Assembly: GCF_008373765.1 (NCBI RefSeq) | Contig: NZ_VUJW01000012.1 | Location: 36,601-100,600 of the forward strand | From: Nocardioides antri | Lineage (GTDB): Bacteria > Actinomycetota > Actinomycetes > Propionibacteriales > Nocardioidaceae | Direction: 5' to 3' | DNA: 64,000 nucleotides | In this document: positions 1 through 9,979 of the stretch, one piece after another | Layout: each line of letters begins with the position of its first letter | Numbering within the stretch: position 1 is the first letter of the stretch | Translations under genes and position numbers: made by a program | The notes under the pieces: model-generated | Told to the model about the DNA's origin: nothing | Seen by the model: the letters and a program-made list of their open reading frames with translations, nothing else | The model's database searches: none

Positions 1-60
1 CCATAACACGTAGTTACAGCACGCGCGGCCGCCCACGGCCCCCGACTCCCCAATAATCGT

Positions 61-89
61 TTGACAGTACGCCGAACCGGTGGTTCACT
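61..89 (+). promoter_or_regulatory. Promoter with operator-like dyad upstream of the ArsR/MFS pair
   Basis: A perfect -35 box TTGACA (61-66) is followed after 17 bases by a weak -10 (TTCACT, 84-89). Between them lies the perfect dyad GAACC-GGT-GGTTC (74-86), a plausible binding site for the ArsR-type regulator encoded just downstream, which would give autoregulation. Seen directly: the boxes and the dyad. Inference: their function. Nothing else is recognisable in bases 1-136. Confidence 0.45.
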
Positions 90-136
90 GACCAGCGGAT
101 ACTCCCCAACATACCTTTGGCAGTAGGAGCGGCGCG

Positions 137-643
137 ATGTCCGACGAGCGGATCTCGACCCTGCGGGCGACGGCCCACCCGCTGCGGCTGCGGATGCTCT
201 CGCTGCTGACGGGGACGGCGATGAGCGCGGCAGAGGTGGCCCGGGAGCTGGGGATCACGCACGCCAACGCGTCGTACCACCTGCGCCTGCTGCACGACGC
301 CGACCTGGTGGTCGTCGAGGGTGAGGAGCGGATCCGGGGCGGGGTGGCGAAGCGGTACCGCTACCCCCACGAGCGGCCCGAGCCCAAGCCGTCCCCGGCG
401 GACCTGACCGCACAGGTGCACGCGATGGCGCAGGAGCTGTTGCGGCGGTTCGAGCACCGGCGCCCGGGACGGGGCAGCTTCACCGATGCGGAGCTCTGGG
501 TGACCGAGGAGACCTGGCAGGAGGTGGCCGAGATGGTCGAGCGTGCGTCGCGACTGCTGCACGAGCAGGCGCAGCGGCCGCGGACCGAGGGGACGATCCC
601 GGTCAACCTCACCGTCGCGGCCTTCCGGATGGAGCAGTCGTGA
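137..643 (+). CDS. ArsR-family winged-helix transcriptional regulator
   Basis: 168 residues. Residues about 8-60 form an ArsR-like winged helix: a helical segment HPLRLRMLSLL, then a recognition-helix region around GITHANASYHLRLL. The basic segment GGVAKRYRY is the wing. The C-terminal half is helical and not diagnostic. No CxC metal motif is present, so it is not an obvious metal sensor. The stop overlaps the GTG start of the MFS gene (GTGA), indicating a translationally coupled pair in which the regulator probably controls the transporter. The ligand is unknown. Confidence 0.85.
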   Translation: MSDERISTLRATAHPLRLRMLSLLTGTAMSAAEVARELGITHANASYHLRLLHDADLVVVEGEERIRGGVAKRYRYPHERPEPKPSPADLTAQVHAMAQELLRRFEHRRPGRGSFTDAELWVTEETWQEVAEMVERASRLLHEQAQRPRTEGTIPVNLTVAAFRMEQS

Positions 644-1884
644 AGGGCTCCGCCCTCGCCCCGCTGCGGGACCGTCGGTTCCGCTGGTACTTCGGGTCCC
701 GCGCCGTCGACATGATCGGCGACTTCATGGGCGGCATCGCCCTGGCGTTCGCGGTGCTCGAGGTCTCCGACTCCCCCAGCGCCCTCGGTGCCGTGCTCGC
801 CGCCCACAGCATCCCGATGGTCGCTTTCCTGCTCATCGGCGGCGTGCTCGCCGACCGGTTCGGGCGCACCCTGATCATCCAGCTGAGCAACGTCACCGCC
901 GGCATCACCCAGCTGGCGATCGCCGCGCTGATCCTCAGCGGGCACGCCGAGATCTGGCAGCTCGTCGTCCTGACCGCCGTCAACGGTGTCGCCGCGGCCG
1001 CCAACCAGCCGGCGCTCGCCGGGCTCCTCCCCCAGCTCGCGCCCAAGGACTCGCTCCAGCAGGCCAACGTCCTCAACGGACTGCTGCGCAACATCGCGCT
1101 GGTCCTCGCACCCGCGCTCGGCGGCGCGCTCGTGGTCGGCGTCGGGGCCGGCTGGGCGATCGCGGTCAACGGCGTCACCTACCTCCTGGCCGCCGCGCTG
1201 CTGCTGCCGATCAAGCTCCCGCCGCCCGCTCCCCGCGCCGACAAGACCGGCATCTTCACGGACCTGAAGATCGGCTGGGCGTTCTTCCGCGGCACGACGT
1301 GGCTGTGGATCATCGTGCTCGCCTTCGGTGTCCTCAACGCCCTCTCGAGCGGCGGCCGGGGCACGCTCGGCCCGGCGTACGCCAACGTGAGCGCGATCGG
1401 GGTGGACGGCTGGGCGCTGATCCTCTCGGCCGGTGCGTGCGGCCTGGTGGTGACGTCCCTGGTGTTCCTCCGCGTGCCGCTGCGCCGCCCCCTCCTCTGG
1501 GGCATGCTCGGCTGCGCGCTCCACGGCGCGCCGCTCATCGCCCTCGGCGTCACCGACGAGCTCTGGGTCGTCGTTGTCGCAGCCTTCGTCGGCGGTGCGG
1601 GCATCGAGATCTTCGGCCTGGGCTGGGAGCTCGCGATGCAGGAGCACGTCCCGCCGGACATGCTGTCGCGCGTCTACTCCTACGACATGCTCGGCTCGTT
1701 CATCGCGATCCCTGCCGGCCAGCTCGCGTTCGGCCCGCTCGGCGCGGCGTTCGGCCTCCAGGAGATGATCCTGGCCGCGGGGGTCGCCTACGTGCTGATC
1801 TCCTTCGCGACGCTCGCCTCGCGGTCGGTGCGCACGATGACGCGCGCCGACGCTACGAGCACCACTTCCGAGCCAGTGTCGTGA
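640..1884 (+). CDS. MFS transporter
   Basis: 414 residues with about 12 hydrophobic segments. The loop after the second segment carries the MFS signature (GGVLADRFGRTLII, around residues 67-80). The first segment region, LRDRRFRWYFGSRAVDMIGD, is typical of the MFS_3/enterobactin-exporter-like (EntS-type) branch. Translation starts at GTG, overlapping the stop of the upstream ArsR gene, so the two are co-expressed. The substrate cannot be read from the sequence; small-molecule or drug efflux is the family default. The last 32 bases overlap the end of the convergent DUF1697 gene. Confidence 0.85.
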   Translation: MKGSALAPLRDRRFRWYFGSRAVDMIGDFMGGIALAFAVLEVSDSPSALGAVLAAHSIPMVAFLLIGGVLADRFGRTLIIQLSNVTAGITQLAIAALILSGHAEIWQLVVLTAVNGVAAAANQPALAGLLPQLAPKDSLQQANVLNGLLRNIALVLAPALGGALVVGVGAGWAIAVNGVTYLLAAALLLPIKLPPPAPRADKTGIFTDLKIGWAFFRGTTWLWIIVLAFGVLNALSSGGRGTLGPAYANVSAIGVDGWALILSAGACGLVVTSLVFLRVPLRRPLLWGMLGCALHGAPLIALGVTDELWVVVVAAFVGGAGIEIFGLGWELAMQEHVPPDMLSRVYSYDMLGSFIAIPAGQLAFGPLGAAFGLQEMILAAGVAYVLISFATLASRSVRTMTRADATSTTSEPVS

Positions 1885-2389
1885 CCACGTTGAGGTTGCG
1901 GTTGGTGGCGACGACGCCGAGCGCCTTCTCGACGCCCCACGGGTCGACGGCACCGGTCCGGTAGCCCGGCCCCAGCAGCAGGTGCACGGCCCGCCCGCGC
2001 ACCACCACCCGATCCGCCGCGCCCTCCTTCGCGAGCAGGACGTCGACCCGGTCCTTCGCCGGCTCGTCCTTGAGCAGGTAGAGGTAGTGCCGCTCCAGGT
2101 CCGGCCTCGTCAGGTCCTCGGCGTCCGCGGCGATCTCCGCCAGCTCGGTCGGGCTGAACACCAGCGTCGGTACGGCGAAGCCGGCCCGGGCGAGGTAGGC
2201 CTCCTCCAGCGCCGCCTCGACGCGCTGCCGCGAGCGCAAGCGCGAGGTCAGCCGGACGTTGCCGGTGTTGATGTAGGTCTCGACGTCGGTGCCGCCGGCG
2301 GCCTCGGTGGCCGCGACGATGTCCGCCTTGGCGAACTTCCGGTTCGCACCGAGGTTGATCGCCCGCAGGAACGCGACGTACGACGGCAT
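1853..2389 (-). CDS. DUF1697 family protein
   Basis: 178 residues. The N-terminus (PSYVAFLRAINLGANRKF) and the segment TYINTGNVRL are the hallmarks of DUF1697, and the C-terminus keeps the family's NRNLNVVTTL motif. The length matches the family. The function is unknown. The gene converges on, and overlaps by 32 bases, the MFS gene. It lies 15 bases beyond the permease gene in the same direction, so it may be read through from the iron-import operon, but nothing suggests a shared role. Confidence 0.85.
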   Translation of the reverse strand: MPSYVAFLRAINLGANRKFAKADIVAATEAAGGTDVETYINTGNVRLTSRLRSRQRVEAALEEAYLARAGFAVPTLVFSPTELAEIAADAEDLTRPDLERHYLYLLKDEPAKDRVDVLLAKEGAADRVVVRGRAVHLLLGPGYRTGAVDPWGVEKALGVVATNRNLNVVTTLARKWCS

Positions 2390-2404
2390 GCCGGTCAGTC
2401 TGTC

Positions 2405-4507
2405 CTACGCGCGGGAGCGGGCCAGCAGGTAGACGAAGTACGGTGCGCCGATCAGCGCGACGACGAGCCCCGCCGGCACTTGGGCGGGAGCGATCACGGT
2501 GCGGCCGATCAGGTCGGCGCCACCGAGCAGGACTGCGCCCACCAGCACGGCGACGGGAACCGATCGGCTGTGGCGGCCGCCGACGAGGGCGCGGGCCATG
2601 TGGGGCGCGACCAGGCCGACGAAGCCGACCACGCCCACCGCGGCAACGCTGGTCGCGGCCAGCAGCGCGGCGACGAGCAGCACCAGGAGACGCACCCGCT
2701 CGAGGCCGACACCCACCAGCCGTGGCGTGTCCTCGTCGAGGGCGAGCAGGTCCAGCTCGCGTCGGACCACCCAGGCGAGGGGGATCGCCACGGCCAGCAC
2801 GACCGCGACGGGCACGACCTGGTCGAAGGTGCGGCCGTAGGTCGTACCGGACAGCCAGGTGTAGATGCGGGGCGTGTCCCACGGGTTCGAGCGGACCAGG
2901 AGGAAGGTCGTGAGCGAGGCAGCGCCGTACCAGGTGGCGATCCCGATCAGGAGCAGCCGATCGGCGTCCAGGCCTCGCCGCCATGCCAGCCCGTAGACGA
3001 GCGTGAACGAGACCAGCGCTCCGAGGACCGCGCCAACCAGCACGGCGTTGTTGGACGGCGCCGCGGTCACGCTCCCGGTCACGACGACGACCGCACCGAC
3101 GCCGGCACCGCCGGTGATGCCGAGGATGCCCGGCTCCGCCAGCGGGTTGCGACAGGTCGACTGCACCATCGAGCCGGACAGCGCGAGCGCGGCACCGCCG
3201 AGCACGGCCGCCGCGACCCGCGGCGCGCGCTCGTCGAGCGCGAACCTGACGAGCGGCTCGCCCTCGTCGTTGAGCCACAGCGCGAGGTCGCCGGTCCGCA
3301 GCCAGGTGTCTCCGCCGAGCAGCCCGAGCAGCGCGACCCCGATGGCCGCGGCGAGGACGATCCCGAGCACCACGGCGAACCGCAGCCGGCTACGGACGCC
3401 GACCCGGGCCGCTGCCGGCTGCTTCGCGGGGCCGGAGTCGCGGCTGCGCCGGGCCAGGAGGATCATCACCAGCGCGCCCGCGATGGTGGTCGTGATGCCG
3501 GTCGGGATCGAGATCGCCTCGTCCGCGCCGAGGAACGCCCGCAGCAGAGCGTCCGCCAGCACGACGACCAAGGCACCCATCAGGCCGGCGGCGGGGATCA
3601 GGACGAGGTGCCGCCGCAGGGCGGGCACGGCGCTACCGGCGAGCCGGACGATGACCGGCGCGAACAGGCCGACGAAACCGATGGGGCCGGCGAGGGTCAC
3701 GCTCGCGGCCGTCAGCACGACGGCGAGGACGGTGCCGGCGGCCCGGGTTCCGCGGACGGGCACGCCCAGCACCGCGGCACTGTCATCACCCAGCCCGAGC
3801 AGGTCGAGGCGGCGGGCGAGCAGGAGCGCACAACCGGTGGCGAGGACCACGACCGGCGCCGCCTGCCGGAACGCGTCGAGGCCGAGCTGGCTCAGCGATC
3901 CGCTCCCCCACGCGAAGAGGCTGGTGGTCTCCTCGTCGAAGAGGATGAGGAGGGTCGACGTCGCCGCCTGCAGCGCGAGCGCGACCGCGGATCCGGCCAG
4001 CACCAACCGGGTCGTCGAGGTCCCGGCGCCACCGGCCAGGCCGAGGACCAGGCCGGCGGCGGTGATCCCGCCGACGAACGCCGTCAGGCCCGACGCCCAC
4101 AGCGGGACGGCGAGACCGAACGCGGCGACCGTGGTGACGGCGAGGTAGGCGCCGCCGGTCACGGCGAGGGTGTCGGGCGAGGCCAGCGCGTTCCGCGCCA
4201 GGGACTGGAACAGCGCGCCCGCGACGCCCAGCGCGAAGCCGACCGCGATGCCCGCGGCGAGCCGCGGGACCCGCGACCCGAGCAGGATGTCGCCGGCTTC
4301 CCTCGTACCCCGGCCGGACACCCACCGCAGGAGGTCGCCCGCCCCGATCCCGGACGTGCCCTGCGTCAGGTGCCAGCCGGAGACGACGACGAGGGAGGTG
4401 ACGAGCAGCACCAGGGCGCCGGTCGCGCCGACGGCGCCTGCGCGACCGACCTGCTCGCCGGCGGCGGCCGGTGCCGTGGCCTCCGGCAGCTGCTGCTCGA
4501 CCACCAT
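2405..4507 (-). CDS. Iron-siderophore ABC transporter permease, two FecCD units fused
   Basis: 700 residues, about twice the usual 330-350 of a FecCD permease. It contains two homologous halves: the first around residues 30-340 (LLGSRVPRLAAGIAVGFALG, then GPIGFVGLFAPVIVRL), the second around 365-700 (ERAPRVAAAVLGGAALALSG, then VGFVGLVAPHMARALVGG). Each half has the FecCD VGFVGL-type cytoplasmic loop that contacts the ATPase. The architecture is that of FhuB. It forms the inner-membrane channel for the adjacent binding protein and ATPase. Confidence 0.9.
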   Translation of the reverse strand: MVVEQQLPEATAPAAAGEQVGRAGAVGATGALVLLVTSLVVVSGWHLTQGTSGIGAGDLLRWVSGRGTREAGDILLGSRVPRLAAGIAVGFALGVAGALFQSLARNALASPDTLAVTGGAYLAVTTVAAFGLAVPLWASGLTAFVGGITAAGLVLGLAGGAGTSTTRLVLAGSAVALALQAATSTLLILFDEETTSLFAWGSGSLSQLGLDAFRQAAPVVVLATGCALLLARRLDLLGLGDDSAAVLGVPVRGTRAAGTVLAVVLTAASVTLAGPIGFVGLFAPVIVRLAGSAVPALRRHLVLIPAAGLMGALVVVLADALLRAFLGADEAISIPTGITTTIAGALVMILLARRSRDSGPAKQPAAARVGVRSRLRFAVVLGIVLAAAIGVALLGLLGGDTWLRTGDLALWLNDEGEPLVRFALDERAPRVAAAVLGGAALALSGSMVQSTCRNPLAEPGILGITGGAGVGAVVVVTGSVTAAPSNNAVLVGAVLGALVSFTLVYGLAWRRGLDADRLLLIGIATWYGAASLTTFLLVRSNPWDTPRIYTWLSGTTYGRTFDQVVPVAVVLAVAIPLAWVVRRELDLLALDEDTPRLVGVGLERVRLLVLLVAALLAATSVAAVGVVGFVGLVAPHMARALVGGRHSRSVPVAVLVGAVLLGGADLIGRTVIAPAQVPAGLVVALIGAPYFVYLLARSRA

Positions 4508-4535
4508 CCCTCGTCCCCGCTCGCTACTGGGCTCG

Positions 4536-5558
4536 CTACTGGGTCAGCAGGTCGACGTACGCGTCGATCACCCGCTGGGCCGAGCGCGGGCCGCCGAAGG
4601 TCCAGATGCCCTCGGGGAACGCGTGGGACCGGCCCTCCTCCACGGCGGGGATCTGCTGCCAGACCCGGTTCTTCGCCAGCTCGGCGTTGACGTCGCCGGC
4701 CGGGTCGGTGGTGCCGGTGTAGAAGAACGTGGCGTCGCCGACCTCGCTCATGCCCTCGATGTCGGTCTGGCCGAGGCCGTACGCCGGGTCGACCTCTCCC
4801 TTCCAGGCGTTGGTGAGGCCGAGAGCCTCACCGAGCTCGCCCATCAGCGAGCCCTGGCCGAACGGCCGGATCGCGACGTTGCCGCCCTGGATCCAGCCGT
4901 CGAAGTAGACGAACGAGTCGGTCGCCACGTCGGCCTCGGCGATGGTCTGCTTGGCCTCTTCGAGCGAGGCGTTGAAGTCGTCGACCACGACGTCGGCCCG
5001 CTCCTCGCGCCCGGTGGCCTGGGCGATCAGCTCGAAGGTGTCGAGCATGTTCTGGATCGGGTCCTTGGCGTCGGCGCCCTTGGTGGCGAGCACCGGGACG
5101 TCGTACTTCTCGAGCTGCTTGATGATCTCGTCGTCGGCGGTGTAGGCCTCGACGATGACCAGGTCCGGGTTGGTGCCGAACAACGTCTCCAGGTTCGGCT
5201 CGCCGCGAGTGCCGACGTCCGTGACGCCCTCCGGCAGCTCCTCCGCGGTGTCCCACGTCGAGTAGCCCTCGGCGTCGGCGACGGCGACCGGGGTGAGGCA
5301 CAGCGAGAGGACGTCCTCGACCTGCTGCCACTCCAGGACCGCCACCCGCTCGGCCGGCTGCTCCAGCTCGACCTCGCGGCCGTAGGAGTCGGTGAGGCTG
5401 ACCGGGCCGGTCGCGGTCTCGGTCTGGTCGTTCGCGCAGTCCGCCGAGTCGTTGGCCCGGGGCGCCTCGTCGTCGCCGCCCGACTCCGTGGTGCCACAGG
5501 CGACCAGCAGCAGGGCGAGCGGCGCCGTCAGGGCAGCCGCGATCGATCGTGTCTTCAT
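4536..5558 (-). CDS. Siderophore-binding lipoprotein of the ABC importer
   Basis: 340 residues. The signal peptide ends in a lipobox (ALLLVACG, Cys at about residue 21), so the protein should be anchored outside the membrane. The mature part has the FecB/FhuD (periplasmic binding protein 2) layout: an acidic linker, SLTDSYGREVELEQPAERVAVL, and NPDLVIVEAYT. It captures Fe(III)-siderophore for the fused permease downstream. It sits between the ATPase and permease genes on the same strand, 28 bases from the permease. The exact siderophore is not readable. Confidence 0.9.
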   Translation of the reverse strand: MKTRSIAAALTAPLALLLVACGTTESGGDDEAPRANDSADCANDQTETATGPVSLTDSYGREVELEQPAERVAVLEWQQVEDVLSLCLTPVAVADAEGYSTWDTAEELPEGVTDVGTRGEPNLETLFGTNPDLVIVEAYTADDEIIKQLEKYDVPVLATKGADAKDPIQNMLDTFELIAQATGREERADVVVDDFNASLEEAKQTIAEADVATDSFVYFDGWIQGGNVAIRPFGQGSLMGELGEALGLTNAWKGEVDPAYGLGQTDIEGMSEVGDATFFYTGTTDPAGDVNAELAKNRVWQQIPAVEEGRSHAFPEGIWTFGGPRSAQRVIDAYVDLLTQ

Positions 5559-5601
5559 CGGTTCCTCTTGTGTGTGGTGGTGGGCTCGGTGGTGGCGGGC
5601 C

Positions 5602-6420
<819 letters not shown>

Positions 6421-6421
6421 A

Positions 6422-6458
6422 GCCGGTGAGCCTAACCTAAGTAAGGCAAGCCTTGCCT
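6422..6458 (-). promoter_or_regulatory. IdeR/DtxR-type iron box plus second dyad
   Basis: On the minus strand, 6440-6422 reads TTAGGTTAGGCTCACCGGC. Its first 12 bases match the IdeR/DtxR consensus TTAGGTTAGGCTAACCTAA, and ACC is kept after one change. Immediately upstream is a perfect dyad AGGCAAG-C-CTTGCCT (6444-6458). The iron box lies 2 bases in front of the ATPase start codon. Iron-loaded IdeR/DtxR would be expected to repress the importer operon here. The site match is seen; the regulation is inferred from the family. Confidence 0.7.
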
Positions 6459-6479
6459 GTGGGGTGGCTCACGTCATCC

Positions 6480-8282
6480 TCAGGATGACTTGCGGACCGC
6501 CCACTCCCGGATCCGGTCGATCCGCGCGCGCAGCTGCTCGGCGTTGGCGATCGCCGCCGCCGGCCCCCCGCACTCCTTGCGGAGCGCCGCGTGGGTCACG
6601 CCGTGCGGCTGGCCCGTCCGGTGGTTCCACGCGGCGACCAGGCCGTTGAGCTCGCGCCGCATCACGGCGAGCTGCTCGTGGGTCGCGACCTGCTCGACCG
6701 TGTCCGGCTCGGCCGCCTTGGGGCGGCGGGTCTTGGCACGGTCTGCCTGGCGCTGCCGCAGCAGGTCCTTCATCTGGGTGGGGTCGAGCAGGCCGGGGAT
6801 GCCGAGGAAGTCCATCTCCTCGTCCGACCCGACGTGCACCTCGCCCTCGTGGCCGAACTGCGCGCCGTCGTACAGAGCGTGGTCGAAGCGGGCCTGCGAG
6901 CCGAGCGCCTCGAACGGCTGGGAAAGAAGGTCGGCCGACGCTGCGTCATGGGGCTCCCCCGCCTGCGCCTTCGCCAGGAGGTCGTCCTCCGCAGCGAAGA
7001 TGTCCCCGTCGTCGCTCACCTTGCGCCCGAGCACGTGGTCGCGCTGGAGCTCCAGCTCGCCGGCGAACCCGAGCAGGCGGGGCACCGACGGCAGGAAGAC
7101 GGACGCGATCTCGCCGCGGGTCCGGGCCCGCACGAAGCGGCCGACCGCCTGCGCGAAGAACAGCGGCGTGGAGGTGGTCGTGGCGTAGACGCCGACGGAG
7201 AGCCGCGGGACGTCGACGCCCTCCGACACCATGCGTACGGCGACCAGCCAGCGGCTGTCGTTCGCGCTGAACTCGGCGATCCGCTTCGACGCCGCCTTCT
7301 CGTCGGAGAGGACGACCGTCGCAGACTCGCCGGTGATCGCCTTCAGGAGCTTGGCGTACGCACGTGCGGAGTCCTGGTCGGTCGCGATCACCAGCCCGCC
7401 GGCGTCGGGCACATGACGGCGTACCTCCGACAGCCGCTTGTCGGCCGCCTCGAGCACGGCCGGCATCCACGAGCCGGCAGGGTCGAGCGCCGTGCGCAAC
7501 GCGTGCGCGGTCATGTCCTTGGTCAGCGGCTCCCCCAGGCTCGCCGCGACCTCGTCGCCGGCGCGGGTGCGCCACTGCATCTCGCCGGAGTAGGCGAGGA
7601 AGAGGACGGGACGCACGACGTGGTCGGCCAGCGCCTCGGCGTAGCCGTAGGTGTAGTCGGGGACAGAGACGAGGACGCCGGGTCCCTTCTCCGGGTCCGG
7701 CGCATAGGTGACGAACGGAATCGGGTTGATGTCGGACCGGAACGGCGTGCCGGTCAGCGCCAACCGGCGCGCGGCCGGCTCGAACGCCTCGCGCACGCCC
7801 TCGCCCCAGCTGAGCGCGTCACCGGCGTGGTGGATCTCGTCGAGGATCACCAGGGTCTTGAAGCGCTCGGCGCGGATCCGCAGCGCGAGCGGGTTGACCC
7901 CGACGCCGGCGTACGTGACCGCGACGCCGACGTAGTCGCTGCTGATCCGGCCCTTGCCGGCGGAGTACGCCGGATCGATCGGGAGCCCGGCCTTCGCCGC
8001 CGCCTCGGCCCACTGGAGCTTCAGGTGCTCGGTCGGCGCGACGATGATGATCCGGTCGACCTGACGTCGGCCGAGCAGCTCCGCCGCGACCGAGAGCGCG
8101 AACGTCGTCTTGCCCGCGCCGGGCGTGGCCACGGCGAGGAAGTCGCGCGGCGACCGCTCGAGGTAGTCGCGCAGCGCGGCTGCCTGCCAGGCGCGGAGGG
8201 AGGGCGCCGTGCCCCAGGCCGCTCGTTCCGGCCAGGCCGGACCGAGGGACGTGAGGGGCAGGGCGTCGTCGGGCCCCGTCAC
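6480..8282 (-). CDS. DEAD/DEAH-box (SF2) helicase
   Basis: About 600 residues. Motif I is ATPGAGKTT, motif II LDEIHH, motif III LTGTPF, and motif VI QAVGRFVRA. A linker and a long charged C-terminal region follow, outside the helicase core. The GTG start at 8282 is chosen because it overlaps the DUF3039 stop (GTGA). A longer frame upstream would cover the DUF3039 gene. Actinobacteria commonly pair this helicase with DUF3039. The role is probably nucleic-acid remodelling or repair; the target is unknown. Confidence 0.85.
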   Translation of the reverse strand: MTGPDDALPLTSLGPAWPERAAWGTAPSLRAWQAAALRDYLERSPRDFLAVATPGAGKTTFALSVAAELLGRRQVDRIIIVAPTEHLKLQWAEAAAKAGLPIDPAYSAGKGRISSDYVGVAVTYAGVGVNPLALRIRAERFKTLVILDEIHHAGDALSWGEGVREAFEPAARRLALTGTPFRSDINPIPFVTYAPDPEKGPGVLVSVPDYTYGYAEALADHVVRPVLFLAYSGEMQWRTRAGDEVAASLGEPLTKDMTAHALRTALDPAGSWMPAVLEAADKRLSEVRRHVPDAGGLVIATDQDSARAYAKLLKAITGESATVVLSDEKAASKRIAEFSANDSRWLVAVRMVSEGVDVPRLSVGVYATTTSTPLFFAQAVGRFVRARTRGEIASVFLPSVPRLLGFAGELELQRDHVLGRKVSDDGDIFAAEDDLLAKAQAGEPHDAASADLLSQPFEALGSQARFDHALYDGAQFGHEGEVHVGSDEEMDFLGIPGLLDPTQMKDLLRQRQADRAKTRRPKAAEPDTVEQVATHEQLAVMRRELNGLVAAWNHRTGQPHGVTHAALRKECGGPAAAIANAEQLRARIDRIREWAVRKSS

Positions 8283-8548
8283 TCCCCGGAGCCCGGGTCG
8301 GAGGGGCCGTCGGACAGGCCCTCCCAGATCTCCTTGCACTCCGGGCACACCGGGAACTTCTCGGGCGCCCGGCTCGGCACCCAGATCTTCCCGCACAGCG
8401 CGCGGACCGGGGTGCCCATCACCATCGCCTCGGTGAGCTTGTCCTTCTCGACGTAGTGCGAGAAGCGCTCGTGGTCACCCTCGTCGGTCGGGACGGTACG
8501 GCGGTCCTCCCGGACGTCCGTGTCTGTCGAGAAGCCGATCGTGGTCAC
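8279..8548 (-). CDS. DUF3039 family protein
   Basis: 89 residues. The family core is visible: HYVEKDKLTEAMVMGTPVRALCGKIWVPSR followed by FPVCPECKEIWEG. The single Cys plus CxxC could bind a metal. It is coupled by GTGA overlap to the helicase downstream, which suggests a functional pair. The function is not known. Confidence 0.88.
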   Translation of the reverse strand: MTTIGFSTDTDVREDRRTVPTDEGDHERFSHYVEKDKLTEAMVMGTPVRALCGKIWVPSRAPEKFPVCPECKEIWEGLSDGPSDPGSGE

Positions 8549-8633
8549 CGCCCCACTCTATGGGATTGCGCGAGCGGGTCGCAGACCGTGCTGCCGCGCG
8601 ACTGACCCGGAGGGCGTCATTCGGGGGCAGCCG

Positions 8634-9194
8634 CTAGTTGAGCTCAGGATCGGCCGGCCGCGTTGCGTGCATGGCGAGGTCGCCCGGCTGGCGGCGCATG
8701 ACGTCGCGCCATAGGTCGCGGGTGTCGAGCCGGAAGACGTCCTCCGGAAGGCCGGGTACGACGTACCAGCTGCCCTCCTCGATCTCCTCCTGGAGCTGAC
8801 CGGCCCCCCACCCGGCGTAGCCGGCGAAGATCCGCAGCCGCTCCACGGTGCCGACGACGAGCTCCGTCGGCGTGTCGAGGTCGAGCAGGCCGAGCCGGTC
8901 GGCGACGGCCCGGAACCCGACCGCGTCCTCCCCGCCGGGGGTGGCCAGCGCGACGGCCAGCGCGCCGTCGGTCGAGACGGGGCCGCCCTGGAAGAGCACC
9001 TCGGGCTCCTCCACCACGTCGCCCCACTCGCCGAGCACCTCCGAGACCGGCAGCGCACTCGGGCGGTTCAGCACGACCCCCAGCGCCCCCTCGTCGTTGA
9101 CGTCCAGCAGGAGCACGACGGTGTCGGCGAAGTTGGGGTCGAGGAGGTCCGGGCTGGCGAGCAGCAGCATGCCTGCCTCGAGCCCTCCGACCAT
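8634..9194 (-). CDS. YqgE/AlgH family protein
   Basis: About 186 residues. The N-terminal GGLEAGMLLLASPDLLDPNF, the segment GALGVVLNRP and the segment RIFAGYAGWGAGQLQEEI are diagnostic of YqgE/AlgH (DUF179). The biochemical role is unresolved. ATG at 9194 is preferred over GTG at 9203 because the GGGAGG ribosome-binding site sits 9 bases before it. No operon partner is apparent. Confidence 0.9.
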   Translation of the reverse strand: MVGGLEAGMLLLASPDLLDPNFADTVVLLLDVNDEGALGVVLNRPSALPVSEVLGEWGDVVEEPEVLFQGGPVSTDGALAVALATPGGEDAVGFRAVADRLGLLDLDTPTELVVGTVERLRIFAGYAGWGAGQLQEEIEEGSWYVVPGLPEDVFRLDTRDLWRDVMRRQPGDLAMHATRPADPELN

Positions 9195-9247
9195 GTGCTT
9201 CACCCTCCCATCATCACGGCTTCACCGGCGCCGGCGCCACGGGGACG

Positions 9248-9303
9248 GCAACAGCCCCGGGGCGACACGGGAGGGAGGAGGGTGTCGACCCCGGGGCTGT
9301 TGT
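9248..9303 (-). terminator. Long hairpin terminator
   Basis: A stem of about 20 bp with one mismatch is formed by GCAACAGCCCCGGGGCGACAC and the complementary ACCCCGGGGCTGTTG arm, around a purine-rich loop. It lies after the stop of the 9345-9881 gene and before the promoter side of yqgE. There is no clear U-tract, so termination is likely but not certain. Confidence 0.6.
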
Positions 9304-9344
9304 CAGGGAGACCCGGTGGGAGACCGGGTGTGCAGGTGTGTCCG

Positions 9345-9881
9345 TCAGGCCGCGACGACCGCGCGCAGACGCTCGAGGAAGGGCATCCGCGGCCGCTCGT
9401 CCTCGACGAGGTCGATGGCGGGGGTGCCGGGCCGGGTGTTCCGGGCGCGCTCCTCGATGCGAGCACCGACCGCGTGGCCCTCCTCCTTCGCGACACCGGC
9501 ACGGCCGGCCATCGCAGCGAGGTAGTGGTGCTCCTTCGCGGTGAACCGGGCGACGGCCTGGGCCATCGCGTCGTCCACGGGCTGGGCGCGGTAGTGGTCG
9601 AGGATCAGGCGTACGCCGTGCAGCTCCTCCGCGGTCCGGGCCCACCCGGTCGCGACGGCGGACTCGAGGTCCATCGGCTGCACGGACATCTCGCTGTCGA
9701 TGTGGCCCGCGAGGCGGGTGTGCCACTTCAGCATCAGGGCACCGAGGAGGTCCAGCTCGTCGTCGAACCGCTCGGCGACACCGGGCACGTCCATCGGGAG
9801 GATTCCGTCCCGACGCTGCGCCGCGGCGGCGATCACGGAGCGGAGTGTCTCGCCCCGGTTGTTGAAGGCCGTCCAGGTCAT
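9345..9881 (-). CDS. Conserved-looking helical protein of unknown function
   Basis: 178 residues from ATG 9881, chosen because AAAGGAG lies 8 bases upstream. The protein is predicted largely helical. Several histidine-bearing helices (LKWHTRLAGHID, ELHGVRLILDHY, KEHHYLAAMAG) are reminiscent of hemerythrin-like bundles, but the spacing does not prove metal binding. I do not recognise the family. It diverges from a TetR gene across a 280-base intergenic region containing a concentric dyad. Confidence 0.7.
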   Translation of the reverse strand: MTWTAFNNRGETLRSVIAAAAQRRDGILPMDVPGVAERFDDELDLLGALMLKWHTRLAGHIDSEMSVQPMDLESAVATGWARTAEELHGVRLILDHYRAQPVDDAMAQAVARFTAKEHHYLAAMAGRAGVAKEEGHAVGARIEERARNTRPGTPAIDLVEDERPRMPFLERLRAVVAA

Positions 9882-9979
9882 GGTCAGCTCCTTTACTGCT
9901 CGAACGGCAGCCAATTCCCCCGAGGAACTCAGCCGTGGTGCCGGCCTTCATAGGTGTCCGGGGGATCCGGACGGGCCGA

